Shown here: one piece after another, positions 7,581 through 14,299 of the stretch
How positions within the stretch are numbered: position 1 is the first letter of the stretch
Layout of the letters: each line of letters opens with the position of its first letter
DNA from: an uncultured Clostridia bacterium
GTDB lineage: Bacteria > Bacillota > Clostridia > TANB77 > CAG-508
Assembly: GCA_934167365.1 (NCBI GenBank)
Contig: CAKPKU010000033.1
Span: 1-16,768 of the forward strand
DNA length: 16,768 nt
Reading direction: 5' to 3'
Program-made: the position numbers and the translations under genes
The notes under the pieces: model-generated
What the model was told of the DNA's origin: nothing
The model's database searches: none
Seen by the model: the letters and a program-made list of their open reading frames with translations, nothing else

Positions 7581-8843
7581 ATGAATAACATAAAAGAAAA
7601 AGTAAATTACTGTTTAGGATGTAAAGTAAAACCATGCAAAAAAGGTTGTCCATTACAAAATGATATAACAGAAATTATAAGATATATGAAAAATGAAGAA
7701 TATGAAGAAGCATATAAAATAGCTACTAAAACAAGTGTACTTCAATCTGTATGTGGAAGAATTTGTCCACATATGAGTCAATGTGAAGGTAGCTGTATTA
7801 GAGGAATTAAAAGTACACCTGTAAGCATTGGTGAAATAGAAGCTTATTTAGGCGATATAGCAATAAAAAATCAATACAATATGTGTGAAATTGAAAAAAT
7901 AAAAAATAATGTAAAAATAGCAGTTATTGGTAGTGGACCAGCAGGTCTAACATGTGCAGCATATTTAGCAAGAAGTGGCGCAAATGTTACTATATTTGAA
8001 AAATATGATAAATTAGGTGGTATATTAAGACATGGAATACCAGAATTTAGATTATCAAAAGATATATTAGATGAAAGTATAAAAAAAATAATTGATTTAG
8101 GAATTAAAGTTGAATGCAACAAAGAGCTAGGAAGGAACTTACAAATCGACACGTTAAAGCAAGAATTTGATGCAATTTATTTGGCGATAGGTGCAAATAT
8201 TTCATGGAAAATGAATATTCCAGGAGAAGACTTAAATGGAGTATTTGGAGGTAACGAATTACTTGAAAAAGCAGACCATCCAGATTATAAAGGAAAAACT
8301 GTAATTATTTCAGGAGGAGGAAATGTTGCCATGGACTGTGCTAGAACTGTAAAAAAATTAGGTGCATCAAGTGTAAAAGTTGTATATAGAAGAGCACAGG
8401 AACAAATGCCAGCAGAAAAAAAAGAAATAGAAGATGCAAAAAATGAAGGAATAGAATTTTTATTTCAAAATAATATAGTTAAAATAATAGGTGACACATC
8501 TGTTAAAGGAATAGAATGTGTAAAAACAAAGCTAATACAAAAAGAAGGTGAAACAAGATTAAGTCCTGTAAATATAGAAGAAAGTAATTACAAAATAGAT
8601 GCAGATTATGTTATAATGGCAATTGGATCTACAATAGAAAAAGAAGTAATAGACAAAATAGGAGTATCAGTAAATAAAAAAGGATATGTAGATATAAATG
8701 AAGATTATGAAACATCAATAGAAAATGTTTTTGCTGGAGGAGATTTAGCAGGAACAAAAGCAACCGTGGCTTGGGCTGCAAGAAGTGGAAGAGATGCAGC
8801 AGAAAAAATTTTGAAAAAGTTAAGTTGGTGTGTAAATGAGTAA
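7581..8843 (+). CDS. GltD-like NAD(P)H:FAD/iron-sulfur oxidoreductase
   Basis: This 420-residue protein has the fold of the glutamate synthase small subunit (GltD) and relatives such as NfnB and the dihydropyrimidine dehydrogenase N-terminus. These move electrons between NAD(P)H, FAD and two [4Fe-4S] clusters. Visible parts: an N-terminal ferredoxin-like module with C11, C14, C19, C23 and C58, C62, C68, C72; the FAD dinucleotide site GSGPAG (117-122) followed by GGILRHGIPEFRL; the NAD(P) site SGGGNVAMDCAR (244-255), with VVYRR (R270-R271) suggesting NADPH; and the C-terminal FAD motif NVFAGGDLAG. Start ATG 7581 has GAGGT 5 nt upstream. No large GltB-type subunit is adjacent, so calling it glutamate synthase is unsafe; it may act with an unlinked partner or alone. 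It overlaps the following LCP gene by 8 nt. Confidence 0.87.
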   Translation: MNNIKEKVNYCLGCKVKPCKKGCPLQNDITEIIRYMKNEEYEEAYKIATKTSVLQSVCGRICPHMSQCEGSCIRGIKSTPVSIGEIEAYLGDIAIKNQYNMCEIEKIKNNVKIAVIGSGPAGLTCAAYLARSGANVTIFEKYDKLGGILRHGIPEFRLSKDILDESIKKIIDLGIKVECNKELGRNLQIDTLKQEFDAIYLAIGANISWKMNIPGEDLNGVFGGNELLEKADHPDYKGKTVIISGGGNVAMDCARTVKKLGASSVKVVYRRAQEQMPAEKKEIEDAKNEGIEFLFQNNIVKIIGDTSVKGIECVKTKLIQKEGETRLSPVNIEESNYKIDADYVIMAIGSTIEKEVIDKIGVSVNKKGYVDINEDYETSIENVFAGGDLAGTKATVAWAARSGRDAAEKILKKLSWCVNE

Positions 8844-10440
8844 AAAAAATCTTAATGAAAAAAATGGTAAGCATGGGATTGAAAAAGAAAATCCCAAAAA
8901 AATTAAAAAGCAAAATAAAAATATAAATAAAAATATAAAAAAAGATAAAAATGATAAAAAAGTTAAGCAAACAAATTTTAATGAAAAAGTGGACAATGAA
9001 AATAAACAGTATAAAAATATAGATATAAACACAAATAATTATGAAGGTAAATCAGATAGTAAGAAAAGAAAAAAGGGAAACATAGTTCTTAAAGTAATAT
9101 TATCAATATTATTAGTAATCATGATTGTGTTAGGAGGAATATTAGGAAGATACATATATTTATCTGATGGAAATATTAAAGGTGCAATAATACATATGGT
9201 GAAAGATGTTGTTGGAGATCAAGATCCTATATTTGTTTTAATAATGGGAGTAAGTGAAGATATATCAGCTGAATTGACAGATACAATTATGTTGGCAGGG
9301 TATAATCCAGACACAAATCAAGCTTTTGTATTATCAATACCAAGAGATACTTTCGTAGGTAATAATCAATCAACAGCAGGAGGTTTTGATAAAATAAATG
9401 CGTTATATCAAAAAAGTCCAGAAAAAACTGTTGAAGCAGTCGAAAAATTAACTGGATTAAATATTGACCACTATATCACAGTAAAAACAAGTGCATTAGT
9501 AGAAATTGTAAATTCGGTAGGAGGAGTGGAGTTTGATGTCCCAATAAACATGGATTATGATGATACTTCTCAAGATTTGCATATTCATTTAAAAGCTGGA
9601 AAACAAGTATTAAATGGTGATCAAGCAGAGCAACTAGTTAGATTTAGACATAACAATAATGGTACAACATACAGTTCATCATATGGAGATAATGATGAAG
9701 GTAGAATGAGAACACAAAGAGAATTTCTAAAAGTTCTTGCACAAAAGGTTATTAGTTGGAAAAATGTAGATAAAATAAATAGTATAGCAACAGCTGTCTT
9801 TAGTAATTTAGAAACTGATATGCAGTTATCAAAATTATTAAATTATGTTCCATATGCAATAGAATTCAATATGGAAAATTTAAGTATGGAACAATTACCA
9901 GGAGAGCCTAAAAAAATGAATGAATTATGGTTCTATGAAGCTGATGATGAGAAAATTGAAAATTTAGTTAATGAATATATAAATAAATTAGGATTAAATG
10001 ATTCTGAAAAGAAAAAGTATGTAAAACAAGATAATAAAAGTACAAACAATAAAACTACTAATAACAAAAATAAAACTACAAATAAAACAAACGATAATTC
10101 AAAAAATAATACTACAAATAAAAATAATACTGTGAACAAAGGTAAAACTACAAATAAAACAAATGTAACAAATACAACCAAGAACACAGTTAAAAAAACT
10201 ACAACAAAATCTGATAATAATACTACCGAAGAAAATACAACCAAAAATAATACAACTCCAACAAATAAAACAGAAGACACCAACAAAAATGAAGCAGAAA
10301 ATAATAATAATAAAAATAACAGTGAAAATCAGGATAAAGAAGACAAAAATGAAGATAAAACAACAAATGATGACAATACAAAAAAGGATGATAACAAAGA
10401 AGGTACTGAAACAACAGGTACTGAAAAAACATTAAATTAA
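8836..10440 (+). CDS. LytR-CpsA-Psr (LCP) family cell-wall glycopolymer transferase
   Basis: LCP proteins attach teichoic-acid-like or capsular polymers to peptidoglycan at the outer membrane face. The 534-residue protein has a very Lys/Asn-rich cytoplasmic head (1-80), one membrane anchor (about 83-106) and the extracellular LCP domain (about 132-307). Conserved residues are D149 in LTDTIMLA, R170-D171 in SIPRDT, FDKINALY, R269/R271 in VRFRH and R290 in EGRMRTQREF. The tail from about 396 to the end is low-complexity Asn/Thr/Lys, turning acidic near the C terminus; such tails are common wall-spanning linkers in LCP proteins. The ATG sits inside the 3' end of the upstream gene (8-nt overlap, ATGAGTAA) with no clear ribosome binding site, suggesting translational coupling. 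The head and tail are the most AT-rich coding parts of the window. Confidence 0.92.
   Translation: MSKKNLNEKNGKHGIEKENPKKIKKQNKNINKNIKKDKNDKKVKQTNFNEKVDNENKQYKNIDINTNNYEGKSDSKKRKKGNIVLKVILSILLVIMIVLGGILGRYIYLSDGNIKGAIIHMVKDVVGDQDPIFVLIMGVSEDISAELTDTIMLAGYNPDTNQAFVLSIPRDTFVGNNQSTAGGFDKINALYQKSPEKTVEAVEKLTGLNIDHYITVKTSALVEIVNSVGGVEFDVPINMDYDDTSQDLHIHLKAGKQVLNGDQAEQLVRFRHNNNGTTYSSSYGDNDEGRMRTQREFLKVLAQKVISWKNVDKINSIATAVFSNLETDMQLSKLLNYVPYAIEFNMENLSMEQLPGEPKKMNELWFYEADDEKIENLVNEYINKLGLNDSEKKKYVKQDNKSTNNKTTNNKNKTTNKTNDNSKNNTTNKNNTVNKGKTTNKTNVTNTTKNTVKKTTTKSDNNTTEENTTKNNTTPTNKTEDTNKNEAENNNNKNNSENQDKEDKNEDKTTNDDNTKKDDNKEGTETTGTEKTLN
10072..10163 (+). repeat. Exact 20-nt direct repeat inside the LCP tail
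   Basis: The 20-nt string beginning AAAACTACAAAT occurs at 10072-10091 and again at 10144-10163. The copies are 72 nt (24 codons) apart and in frame, both coding KTTNKTN. They look like traces of tandem expansion of the low-complexity tail. Confidence 0.6.
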
Positions 10441-10458
10441 AAGCATAGGAAATTATAT

Positions 10459-10500
10459 AAAAAAGCAGATGAAATAGATTAAATTTTCATCTGCTTTTTA
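10459..10500. terminator. Bidirectional terminator between convergent LCP gene and leuS
   Basis: AAAAGCAGATGAAA (10461-10474) pairs perfectly with TTTCATCTGCTTTT (10485-10498). It is flanked by A-rich sequence on the left and a T-run on the right, so it should stop transcripts from both the plus-strand operon and minus-strand leuS, whose stop is at 10509. Confidence 0.85.
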
Positions 10501-10508
10501 CTATTAAT

Positions 10509-13370
10509 TTATTTTATTACAATATTGTAAATTTTATTAGGAATATAAATTTCTTTAACAATAGTTTTTGAATTAATTAAAGAAGATATAGTTTCATTAT
10601 TTTTTACAATTTCGCATACAGTTTCTTGGTCTCCGTTTAAAGGTATCATAACAGTAGCCTTCAATTTTCCGTTAATTTGAACAGGTAATTTTATCTCATC
10701 ATCAATTATTTTTGACTCATCATATTCAGGCCATTTTGAGTATGCAATAGAATCAGAATGTCCTAAATTAGTATTCCATATTTCCTCAGTAATAAATGGG
10801 GCAATAGGGTTTAATAATTGAATAAATCCTTCTGCATATTTTCTTGGTAATTGTGGCTCTTTATACACACTATTAACAAAAATCATTAATTGACTTATTG
10901 CTGTATTATAAGATAATTTATCAAAATCTTCAGTAACTTTTTTTACTGTTGCATTATAGATTTTTTCAAGACTCTTATTTTCTTTATCTGAAATTTCTTT
11001 TTCTTCAAATATTCTATATACACGATCAATAAATCTTTTAGCACCCTCAACACCATTTTCATTCCAAGGTTTGTTGGCTTCAAGAGGACCCATAAACATC
11101 TCATATAATCTTAAAGTATCAGCACCATATTTTGCTACAATATCATTTGGATTAATTGCAAATTCAGGATATCTTTTACCCATTTTTATACCATTTGAGC
11201 CTAGTACCATACCTTGATGAACTAGTTTCTTAAATGGCTCTTGAACAGGAACCAAATTTTTGTCATATAAATAATTATTCCAAATTCTTGAATATATAAG
11301 ATGCCCAACAGCATGTTCAGGACCACCAAGATATAAATCGACTGGAAGCCAATGTTTTAATAATTCAGGGTCTGCAAATGCTTTATCATTATGTGGATCG
11401 ATATATCTTAAGAAATACCAACTTGAGCCAGCACTACCAGGCATTGTACTTGTTTCTCTTTTGCCTTTTTTACCATTTTTTGTAACATATAACCAATCAT
11501 TTCCAGCTCTTTCAAGAGGACTATCTCCATTTTTGCTAGGAGCATAATTATCAAGCTTTGGTAATATTAAAGGCAATTCAGAATCATCAAGTGCTTCGCT
11601 TGTTCCATCTTCAAAATTAATAATTGGAATAGGTTCACCCCAATAACGTTGTCTAGCAAAAATCCAATCATGAATCTTATAATTAATTTGCTTATGACCA
11701 ATCTTGTTTTCCTCTAACCAAGAAATCATTTTTTCTTGAGCCTCTTTTACAGATAATCCATTCAAAAATCCTGAATTAATTAAAACTCCTGAGTTTGTAT
11801 CTGTAAATGCAGAATCCTCCTTACCTAAAAGTCTATATGCAAATAAATTATTTTCAAGGTTAATGTAATTTTCAATATCTTCTGCATTAATCCAGCTAAA
11901 TGAATGATTTTTTGTTTCAGTTTCTAATGTTGGAATTTGCTTTTCATCGGCAAGCTCTATATAAACAGGAGTAATTTTTGCATAACGATTAATTTTTTTG
12001 TGAGGAGCATATACATAATTATCCATTCTCAATGGAAATGCTTTTACAGTTTTTATATTGCAATATCCAGTTTCTTCTTTTACTTCACGTATTGCAGCTT
12101 CTTCAGCAGATTCTCCATCTTCAATACCACCTATTACAAATGACTTCCAGTCAGCAGTATTCCATTTTAAGGCAATATATGCATCTTTATTCCAATGTTT
12201 AACAATGACTAAAACGTTATATCTTTCAACAGTTTCTAAATCTGGATGTGGAGTGTCATTTCCAACACCTAATGTGTATGGAGCGATTACTTGAATTATT
12301 GGAAGATTGAATTTTTTTGCAAACTCGTAATCTCTTTGATCATGTGCAGGAACAGCCATAATTGCACCAGTACCATATGAAGATAGTACATAATCTGAAA
12401 TCCATATAGGTAATTTATTTCCATTAACAGGATTTATTGCATATGCACCTGTAAATACACCAGTTTTTTCCTTATTTAATTCAGTTCTTTCTAAATCTGA
12501 CTTTGTGCTACAAACTTTTATATACTCTTCAACAGCAGATTTTTGATCTGGAGTTGTAATTTGTTTAACTAATTTATTTTCAGGAGCTAGAACACAATAA
12601 GTAGCACCAAATAATGTATCACATCTTGTAGTAAATATTGTAAAACTTAAATCATCATGATCCGCAACTTTAAAATCTACTTGAGCTCCAACAGATTTTC
12701 CAATCCAGTTTTTTTGGATTTCTTTTGTAGATTCAGGCCAATCTAAATTTTCTAAATTTTCAAGTAATTTTTCAGCAAATTTAGGAGTTTCAATAACCCA
12801 TTGTTTCATATTTTTACGTACAACTGGGAAACCGCCTCTTTCACTTTTTCCATCAATTACTTCATCATTAGCAAGAACAGTTCCAAGCTCTTCACACCAA
12901 TTAACAGGCATATCAACCAATTTTGCATAGCCATCTAAATATAATTGTTTAAATATCCATTGTGTCCATTTATAAAAACTAGGATCTGTTGTTGAAATTT
13001 CTTTATCCCAGTCATAAGAAAGACCTAAATTTTCTAATTGTTGTTTAAAAGTAGCAATATTTTTTTGTGTGAAACCATCAGGATGATTTCCTGTATTTAT
13101 TGCATATTGCTCTGCTGGAAGTCCAAATGCATCCCAACCCATAGGGTGAAGAACATTGTATCCTTGCATTCTTTTAAATCTAGCCATAATGTCTGTTGCA
13201 GTATATCCTTCAACATGACCAGCATGAAGACCTACTCCAGAAGGATAAGGAAACATATCTAAAGCATAATATTTAGGCTTTGAAAAGTCCCATACATCAG
13301 TTTTAAAAGTTTTATTATCTTTCCAGTATTTTTTCCATTTTTTTTCAATTTCTTGAAAATTGTAATCCAT
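10509..13370 (-). CDS. leuS: Leucyl-tRNA synthetase with NUDIX domain inserted in CP1 editing domain
   Basis: LeuRS charges tRNA-Leu and hydrolyses mischarged tRNA in its CP1 editing domain. At 953 residues it is about 130-150 longer than ordinary bacterial LeuRS. The frame reads, in order, the HIGH motif as HAGH (49-52), the GWDAFGLPAEQYA block, and CP1 with the threonine-rich TTRCDT (247-252, normally TTRPDT) and AVPAHDQRD with editing Asp D347. Then comes an insert of about 155 residues (363-517), followed by the resumed NSG-LNGL segment, the RQRYWGEPIP block, GSAGSSWYFLRY, GPEHAVGH, the KMSKS loop as KMGKR (729-733), and the anticodon-binding C terminus. The insert holds a complete Nudix box (G414-Y436). 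The ATG at 13370 has AAGGGTGA upstream. No T-box leader is visible. Both flanks are in frame and all blocks are present, so the protein is probably functional. Confidence 0.95.
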   Translation of the reverse strand: MDYNFQEIEKKWKKYWKDNKTFKTDVWDFSKPKYYALDMFPYPSGVGLHAGHVEGYTATDIMARFKRMQGYNVLHPMGWDAFGLPAEQYAINTGNHPDGFTQKNIATFKQQLENLGLSYDWDKEISTTDPSFYKWTQWIFKQLYLDGYAKLVDMPVNWCEELGTVLANDEVIDGKSERGGFPVVRKNMKQWVIETPKFAEKLLENLENLDWPESTKEIQKNWIGKSVGAQVDFKVADHDDLSFTIFTTRCDTLFGATYCVLAPENKLVKQITTPDQKSAVEEYIKVCSTKSDLERTELNKEKTGVFTGAYAINPVNGNKLPIWISDYVLSSYGTGAIMAVPAHDQRDYEFAKKFNLPIIQVIAPYTLGVGNDTPHPDLETVERYNVLVIVKHWNKDAYIALKWNTADWKSFVIGGIEDGESAEEAAIREVKEETGYCNIKTVKAFPLRMDNYVYAPHKKINRYAKITPVYIELADEKQIPTLETETKNHSFSWINAEDIENYINLENNLFAYRLLGKEDSAFTDTNSGVLINSGFLNGLSVKEAQEKMISWLEENKIGHKQINYKIHDWIFARQRYWGEPIPIINFEDGTSEALDDSELPLILPKLDNYAPSKNGDSPLERAGNDWLYVTKNGKKGKRETSTMPGSAGSSWYFLRYIDPHNDKAFADPELLKHWLPVDLYLGGPEHAVGHLIYSRIWNNYLYDKNLVPVQEPFKKLVHQGMVLGSNGIKMGKRYPEFAINPNDIVAKYGADTLRLYEMFMGPLEANKPWNENGVEGAKRFIDRVYRIFEEKEISDKENKSLEKIYNATVKKVTEDFDKLSYNTAISQLMIFVNSVYKEPQLPRKYAEGFIQLLNPIAPFITEEIWNTNLGHSDSIAYSKWPEYDESKIIDDEIKLPVQINGKLKATVMIPLNGDQETVCEIVKNNETISSLINSKTIVKEIYIPNKIYNIVIK
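11820..12284 (-). other. NUDIX hydrolase domain inserted within LeuRS
   Basis: Residues 363-517 of LeuRS do not belong to the standard enzyme: in Bacillus or E. coli LeuRS the VI segment after the editing Asp leads within about 20-25 residues to the NSGEL/NSGEF stretch. Here the inserted segment begins with a beta strand (YNVLVIVKHW), then SFVIGGIEDGE, then a flawless Nudix box at residues 414-436 (nt 12063-12131): G414, E420, R428-E429, E432-E433, G435. Further strands and an FSWINAEDIENYI element typical of NUDIX C-terminal parts follow. All metal-binding glutamates are present, so hydrolase activity is plausible. Substrate unknown. It is not a copy of the 6010-6555 NUDIX gene: only the box is alike. 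Confidence 0.9.
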
Positions 13371-13393
13371 ATATATATCACCCTTTCAAAATT

Positions 13394-13422
13394 TTGTAAA
13401 ATTTACACAATTATACTATAAT
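13394..13422 (+). promoter_or_regulatory. Divergent plus-strand promoter facing away from leuS
   Basis: TTGTAA (13394-13399), 17 nt, TATAAT (13417-13422), overlapping the leuS promoter in mirror orientation (ATTATA-C-TATAAT, 13410-13422). It would start transcripts near 13429, heading toward the mscL 3' end. Confidence 0.4.
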
Positions 13423-13438
13423 TAAGTAAAAAAATAAA
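13410..13438 (-). promoter_or_regulatory. leuS: Probable leuS promoter
   Basis: On the minus strand TATAAT lies at 13410-13415, giving a leader of about 30 nt before the leuS ATG. The -35 at 13433-13438 (TTTATT) is poor, so the call rests on the -10 and position. The -10 is back to back with a plus-strand -10 (13417-13422). Confidence 0.45.
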
Positions 13439-13456
13439 GGCAAAGAGGTAAATTTA

Positions 13457-13510
13457 TTGGAGATAATTACAAAAGATAGTATTAATTTGGTATTGTCTTT
13501 ATATTTTTAG
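13457..13510 (+). other. Possible 17-codon micro-ORF between leuS and mscL
   Basis: TTG at 13457 follows GAGGT (13445-13449) by 7 nt and opens MEIITKDSINLVLSLYF, ending at TAG 13508-13510. It lies downstream of the divergent promoter. A 10-bp stem (13472-13481 with 13491-13500, two wobble pairs) followed by ATATTTTT overlaps its end and could act as a terminator. It may be a leader peptide, a small RNA gene or a gene remnant; chance is quite possible. I do not recognise it. Confidence 0.2.
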
Positions 13511-13511
13511 C

Positions 13512-13565
13512 ATAAAAAAAATGTTACTATTTAAGCATATAAAAAGTTTAGCTTAAACAGTAACA
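13512..13565 (-). terminator. Intrinsic terminator of mscL
   Basis: Read on the minus strand, TGTTACTGTTTAAGC (13565-13551) pairs with GCTTAAATAGTAACA (13536-13522) over 15 positions with one G-U, followed by TTTTTTTT. It separates the mscL transcript from leuS. Confidence 0.85.
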
Positions 13566-13568
13566 GTA

Positions 13569-13634
13569 TTATTCCTCAATAGTTTTTTTTTTACCTTTTG
13601 ACATTTCAACTTCTGTTTTTTTTATATTTGTGTA
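13569..13634 (-). repeat. In-frame second 3' end after the mscL stop (duplicated tail?)
   Basis: The 22 codons after the mscL stop stay in frame and read YTNIKKTEVEMSKGKKKTIEE then TAA. The real mscL end, REKETIEE-TAA, and this one share the same final TIEE-stop and similar DNA (ACTATCGAGGAGTAA against ACTATTGAGGAATAA), preceded by a similar A-rich stretch. It looks like a decayed tandem duplication of the gene's 3' end, or a longer former C terminus cut by a new stop. Confidence 0.4.
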
Positions 13635-14102
13635 TTACTCCTCGATAGTTTCTTTTTCTCTATTTTCAGTTTCATCAGCTAATTGAGAAGTACAATGAGG
13701 GCATCTTGTAGCATTAATATCAATTTCAGAAAGGCAGTAAGGACATTTTTTTGTTGTAGGTTTATCATCTTCATCAGTAGATTTTTTTCCTAATTTTGAC
13801 ATAGCTACTTTATTTAGTTCATTAATTTTATTTACAATTTTAATAGCCATAAATAATGAAAAGGCAATTATTAAAAAGTTTAAAACTGTATTTAAAAATT
13901 GACCATAGGCAATATGTATTTCTCCAATATCTGCTGTTAATCCTGAAATGTCAACTTTCCCAATAAGGCAAGAAATAGCAGGCATTATTATATTATCAAC
14001 TAAAGAATCAACAATGTCTTTAAAAGCATTACCTATAATAATACCAACAGCCATATCTAAAACATTGCCACGCATTATAAATTTTTTAAATTCTTTAAGC
14101 AT
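13635..14102 (-). CDS. mscL: Large-conductance mechanosensitive channel with C-terminal zinc ribbon
   Basis: MscL forms a homopentameric pore in the cytoplasmic membrane that opens under membrane tension to release solutes during osmotic downshock. The 155-residue protein starts MLKEFKKFIMRGNVLDMAVGI, the classic amphipathic N-terminal helix leading into TM1 (about 14-45, with the pore-lining AVGIIIGNAFKDIV). A short periplasmic loop and TM2 (about 69-91) follow. After the usual cytoplasmic helix comes an added zinc ribbon with C120, C123, C134, C137 (CPYC ... CPHC), making it about 20-30 residues longer than a basic MscL. The ribosome binding site is AAGGAGGA. It has its own promoter (14137-14164) and terminator (13512-13565). 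The ribbon's role is unknown; it may hold subunits or bind a partner. Confidence 0.93.
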   Translation of the reverse strand: MLKEFKKFIMRGNVLDMAVGIIIGNAFKDIVDSLVDNIIMPAISCLIGKVDISGLTADIGEIHIAYGQFLNTVLNFLIIAFSLFMAIKIVNKINELNKVAMSKLGKKSTDEDDKPTTKKCPYCLSEIDINATRCPHCTSQLADETENREKETIEE

Positions 14103-14136
14103 AAAAATTCCTCCTTTTATTTAAATATGTAAACTA

Positions 14137-14164
14137 ATTATAATATTTTATCGAAAAATGTCAA
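14137..14164 (-). promoter_or_regulatory. mscL: mscL promoter
   Basis: On the minus strand, TTGACA (14164-14159), a 16-nt spacer and TATAAT (14142-14137). Both hexamers are perfect, about 35 nt upstream of the mscL ATG. It is divergent from the rpsF promoter, with 20 bp between the two -35 elements. Confidence 0.7.
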
Positions 14165-14184
14165 TAAATATTAGAAAATTAGTA

Positions 14185-14213
14185 TTGATTTAATCCAAAA
14201 AGTGTGATAAAAT
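14185..14213 (+). promoter_or_regulatory. rpsF-ssb-rpsR operon promoter (extended -10)
   Basis: TTGATT (14185-14190), 17 nt, TAAAAT (14208-14213), with TGA directly before the -10 giving an extended TGn element. The predicted start near 14220 leaves a leader of about 80 nt. Confidence 0.6.
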
Positions 14214-14219
14214 TGCACT

Positions 14220-14299
14220 ATTGAGAAAATAGCAAAGCTATTTTTCCTTACTTACAATATAAATTGTAGGTTTTATATCCATAAGGAGGTGAAGAGATA
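14220..14299 (+). promoter_or_regulatory. rpsF 5' leader with two hairpins; possible S6:S18 regulatory RNA
   Basis: The leader holds AAAATAGC-AAA-GCTATTTT (14226-14244) and a second hairpin with TACAAT (14253-14258) and ATTGTA (14263-14268), whose base is CC/GG with an asymmetric bulge. It ends in a strong AAGGAGGTGA ribosome binding site. Many bacteria autoregulate rpsF with an S6:S18-binding leader that has a bulged CCG. I see no CCG here, so the assignment is tentative. Confidence 0.3.

Noticed and set aside
10020..10300. CRISPR or VNTR array
   Set aside because: Repeats are in-frame coding low complexity without regular spacers.
9933..10432. Long minus-strand frames rich in Val/Leu/Phe opposite the LCP tail
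   Set aside because: They are the antisense reading of the Asn/Thr/Lys low-complexity codons; no start signal or recognisable domain.
11820..12284. NUDIX segment of leuS as a frameshifted second gene or assembly chimera
   Set aside because: It is in frame at both ends, all LeuRS blocks occur once in the right order, and base composition does not change across the joins.
13371..13511. T-box riboswitch ahead of leuS
   Set aside because: No T-box TGGNACCGCG-like sequence or specifier stem, and the predicted leader is only about 30 nt.
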